Part shown: piece after piece, positions 62,343-64,000 of the stretch
How positions within the stretch are numbered: the first letter of the stretch is position 1
Layout: the number at the start of each line of letters is the position of its first letter
Assembly (NCBI RefSeq): GCF_044904705.1
Contig: NZ_JADIKL010000003.1
Coordinates: forward strand, 310,001-374,000
Origin: Rhodanobacter_A agri
Lineage (GTDB): Bacteria > Pseudomonadota > Gammaproteobacteria > Xanthomonadales > Rhodanobacteraceae
Length of the DNA stretch: 64,000 nucleotides
Direction of reading: 5' to 3'
The notes under the pieces: model-generated
Databases searched by the model: none
What the model was told of the DNA's origin: nothing
The model's input: the letters and a program-made list of their open reading frames with translations, nothing else
Made by a program: the position numbers and the translations under genes

Positions 62343-63395
62343 CTACTCGTCCTCATCCCCCGCCGTCAGATACCAGTCCTGCGCCATGGCGGCCGGTGCC
62401 GGGCCACCCCCCAGCCACTTGCCCACCACCGGCTGGCTGTCGCGGCAGACGAAACCTGCGCGCTGCCAGCCCGCCAGCTGTTCGACGGAGGCGGCATGCT
62501 CCAGCGAAATCGATGCATGGCGGCCGCGGTGCGCGATGCGCACCAGCGCCAACACCAGCGCGATGTCGATGCCCGCCGTGCCACGCACGCACCAGTAGTC
62601 GCATACACGCAACACGCTGCCGACAACCTCGCAGGCGAACCAGGCGCGCAACGGGCCGTCGGCGCTGTCGCTCAGCAACAGATAGCGCGTATGACCCAGC
62701 GGTGTCTGGTCGAAACGCCAACGCAGCATGGCTGTGTCGCGCGCACCCAGCAGCCCTTGCCCGTGCGACGAGGCCTGCCACAGCGCCTCCATGCGCGGGT
62801 CGACCTGTTCGGACCAGGTCGCCACCAGGCGCGGCGCCCCCAGCGTCTGCAAACGATCGCGCAGGGCGAAGCTCGCGTCGAGCAGGCCGCCCAGCGGCAG
62901 CGCCAGCCAGCGCGGCAAGCTGCGCTGCAGGTAACCGGCATGGCGCAGCACCCGCGAGTAGCGCGGCATTTCGCCGAGCACGGCGAAGCCCAGGCGTTTC
63001 ACCACCGGCAGCGACTTGCGATTGGGGAAGCCGTAGACAAGGTCGAAGCGATCCGTCGCTGCGGCAAGCAGCGATTCCTGCAGCATCAAGGCCGGCCCCA
63101 GCGTGCGATGGCGTGCGTCCACCGCCATATCGGCGAGCAGGCCGGCGCGGATCTCGCGGCCACGCCACAGCATGCGCCGCGGCGCCACGCCGCAACTGCC
63201 GATCACCTCGCCGTCGTGGCGCAGCAGCTGCAACAGGGGTTCGCCGAACGGATGGTGCTGATAGAACCAGTCGAGCTTGCCGGCGTGTCGCGCAGGATCG
63301 CCCAGGTTGCCGTTCCAAAGCGCAAGCACCACATCCCGATCGCGCGGCAGCTCGGCAACTTCGGTGCGGTAGCCGGACGCGGCGGCACCGTTCAT
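62343..63395 (-). CDS. GNAT-fold acyltransferase-like protein, 350 aa
   Basis: ATG 63395 overlaps the stop of the NAD synthase gene by ATGA. A GNAT-like core is seen at about 40-160: GEVIGSCGVAPRRMLWRG, then LLADMAVDARHRTLGPALMLQ in the acetyl-CoA-loop position, and YGFPNRKSLPVVKRLGF as motif B. A second, C-terminal GNAT-like half follows (about 215-345). Proteins of this double form are common in polysaccharide and lipopolysaccharide loci. The acceptor is unknown. Coupling to an NAD-synthase-like amidase suggests that both modify one sugar or small-molecule substrate. Confidence 0.72.
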   Translation of the reverse strand: MNGAAASGYRTEVAELPRDRDVVLALWNGNLGDPARHAGKLDWFYQHHPFGEPLLQLLRHDGEVIGSCGVAPRRMLWRGREIRAGLLADMAVDARHRTLGPALMLQESLLAAATDRFDLVYGFPNRKSLPVVKRLGFAVLGEMPRYSRVLRHAGYLQRSLPRWLALPLGGLLDASFALRDRLQTLGAPRLVATWSEQVDPRMEALWQASSHGQGLLGARDTAMLRWRFDQTPLGHTRYLLLSDSADGPLRAWFACEVVGSVLRVCDYWCVRGTAGIDIALVLALVRIAHRGRHASISLEHAASVEQLAGWQRAGFVCRDSQPVVGKWLGGGPAPAAMAQDWYLTAGDEDE

Positions 63396-64000
63396 CGCGG
63401 CGGCTCCGCGGGTGCCTCCTCGCTCAGCAGCAACGGCGGCAGGTGCAGGTAGCGCGTGCTGCGCCGTTTGTTGCGGATGTCGGTGTAGATCGCCTCGGCA
63501 GCACCTTCGGATACATCCAGCGCGGCGGCGAGTTCGGCGGCCGGGCGTTCATGTTCCAGCGCCCACAGCGCGAGATCCATCTGCGGCCACGGCAACGCGA
63601 AGTAGAACTCGTCCTGGCCCTGCGCGAGGCTGTAGGTGTCGGTGGTGGGCGGTGCGGTGGCCACGCACTCGGGCAGGCCGAGATGTGCCGCCAGGCCGTA
63701 GACCTGGGTCTTGTACAGGTGGGCGATGGGCTTGATGTCGGCGGAACCGTCGCCGTTCTTCACGAAGAATCCCTGGTCGTATTCCAGCCGGTTCGGCGTC
63801 CCCACCACGGCGTAGTTGAGGCGGTCGGCGTGGTAGTACTCCAGCGTCTTGCGCACGCGCTGCTTGAAGTTGGTGGCGGCGACGATCTGCAGGTATTCGG
63901 CCAGCGGCAGGTCGCATGCGTGGCGCGCGCCGTCGGGCGACTCGGCGATCAGCCTGAAATGGTTGATCGCGCCCTCGCTGCCGCCGGCGATCGCGATCTT
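63392..64000 (-). CDS. nadE: NAD synthase (NH3-dependent type), 3' part only
   Basis: The frame is open to the window edge; 202 C-terminal residues are visible. VGTPNRLEYDQGFFVKNGDGSADIKPIAHLYKTQVYGLA in outline is the NadE signature, with the K-N-G-D-G-S-A-D-I-P-type loop and the TPN-x-x-E element. Upstream visible residues include ATNFKQRVRKTLEYYHADRL. A role in NAD synthesis is standard, but NadE-like ATP-pyrophosphatases in sugar loci can amidate other acids, and its coupling to the GNAT gene keeps this open. The P-loop lies outside the window. Confidence 0.82.
   Translation of the reverse strand, partial: KIAIAGGSEGAINHFRLIAESPDGARHACDLPLAEYLQIVAATNFKQRVRKTLEYYHADRLNYAVVGTPNRLEYDQGFFVKNGDGSADIKPIAHLYKTQVYGLAAHLGLPECVATAPPTTDTYSLAQGQDEFYFALPWPQMDLALWALEHERPAAELAAALDVSEGAAEAIYTDIRNKRRSTRYLHLPPLLLSEEAPAEPPR

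Overview
The window looks like chromosomal DNA of a GC-rich gammaproteobacterium, most likely Xanthomonadales (Rhodanobacteraceae-like: Dyella, Rhodanobacter, Luteibacter). This is inferred from roughly 65-70% GC, short palindromic repeats of the CTCTCCCC/GGGGAGAG type between genes, a large TonB-dependent receptor, and a combined leucine/isoleucine/valine operon. No sequence search was possible, so the taxon is an inference.

Region 1 (1-28132, plus strand) is one long run of genes that mostly overlap by ATGA or similar junctions. After the tail of a cupin/JmjC-like protein come three assembly-line proteins. The first is a hybrid NRPS/PKS/aminotransferase (A-PCP-KS-AT-ACP-AMT). The second is a bimodular NRPS (C-A-PCP-C-A-PCP), and the third is a monomodular NRPS (degenerate C-A-PCP). 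There is no thioesterase. The last NRPS gene overlaps, without a break, a polysaccharide set: GT2 transferase, Wzy/ligase-type membrane protein, Wzx-type flippase, CapK/PaaK-like adenylate-forming enzyme, three GT4 transferases, a NodB deacetylase and a deacetylase-like membrane-anchored protein.

Region 2 (28134-34093, minus strand) converges on region 1. Read from its promoter near 34126-34153 it encodes a Wza-type lipoprotein, a Wzz/GumC-type chain-length protein, a CpsD-like ATPase with a damaged P-loop, a beta-barrel of the PEP-CTERM-associated family, and two alpha/beta-hydrolases of the 'exosortase A system-associated' type. No exosortase or PEP-CTERM protein is in the window. Together regions 1 and 2 look like one exopolysaccharide locus that carries its own peptide/polyketide assembly line. 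A peptide-decorated polysaccharide, or a co-regulated secreted peptide, is the main hypothesis of this report.

Region 3 (34221-43676) holds a GNAT enzyme, a GH39-like and a glycoamylase-like (GH144-type) secreted hydrolase, a TonB-dependent receptor, a divergent HTH regulator/small-protein pair, and a divergent isochorismatase-family/TetR pair with a perfect operator palindrome.

Region 4 (43723-57831) is a complete branched-chain amino-acid operon: leader peptide with attenuator, leuA, ilvE, leuC, leuD, leuB, ilvC, a small VOC protein, AHAS large and small subunits, ilvA, ilvD, then a RidA-family gene. It covers every dedicated step from threonine and pyruvate to Ile, Val and Leu. Several palindromic repeat elements lie in its gaps. 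The attenuator can be read base by base.

Region 5 (57832-64000) has two small orphan genes in lower-GC DNA, a DUF1304-type membrane protein, a secreted protein of unknown role, a CadC-like regulator with TPRs, a GNAT protein and the 3' part of an NAD synthase gene. No rRNA, tRNA, CRISPR or insertion sequence was seen.
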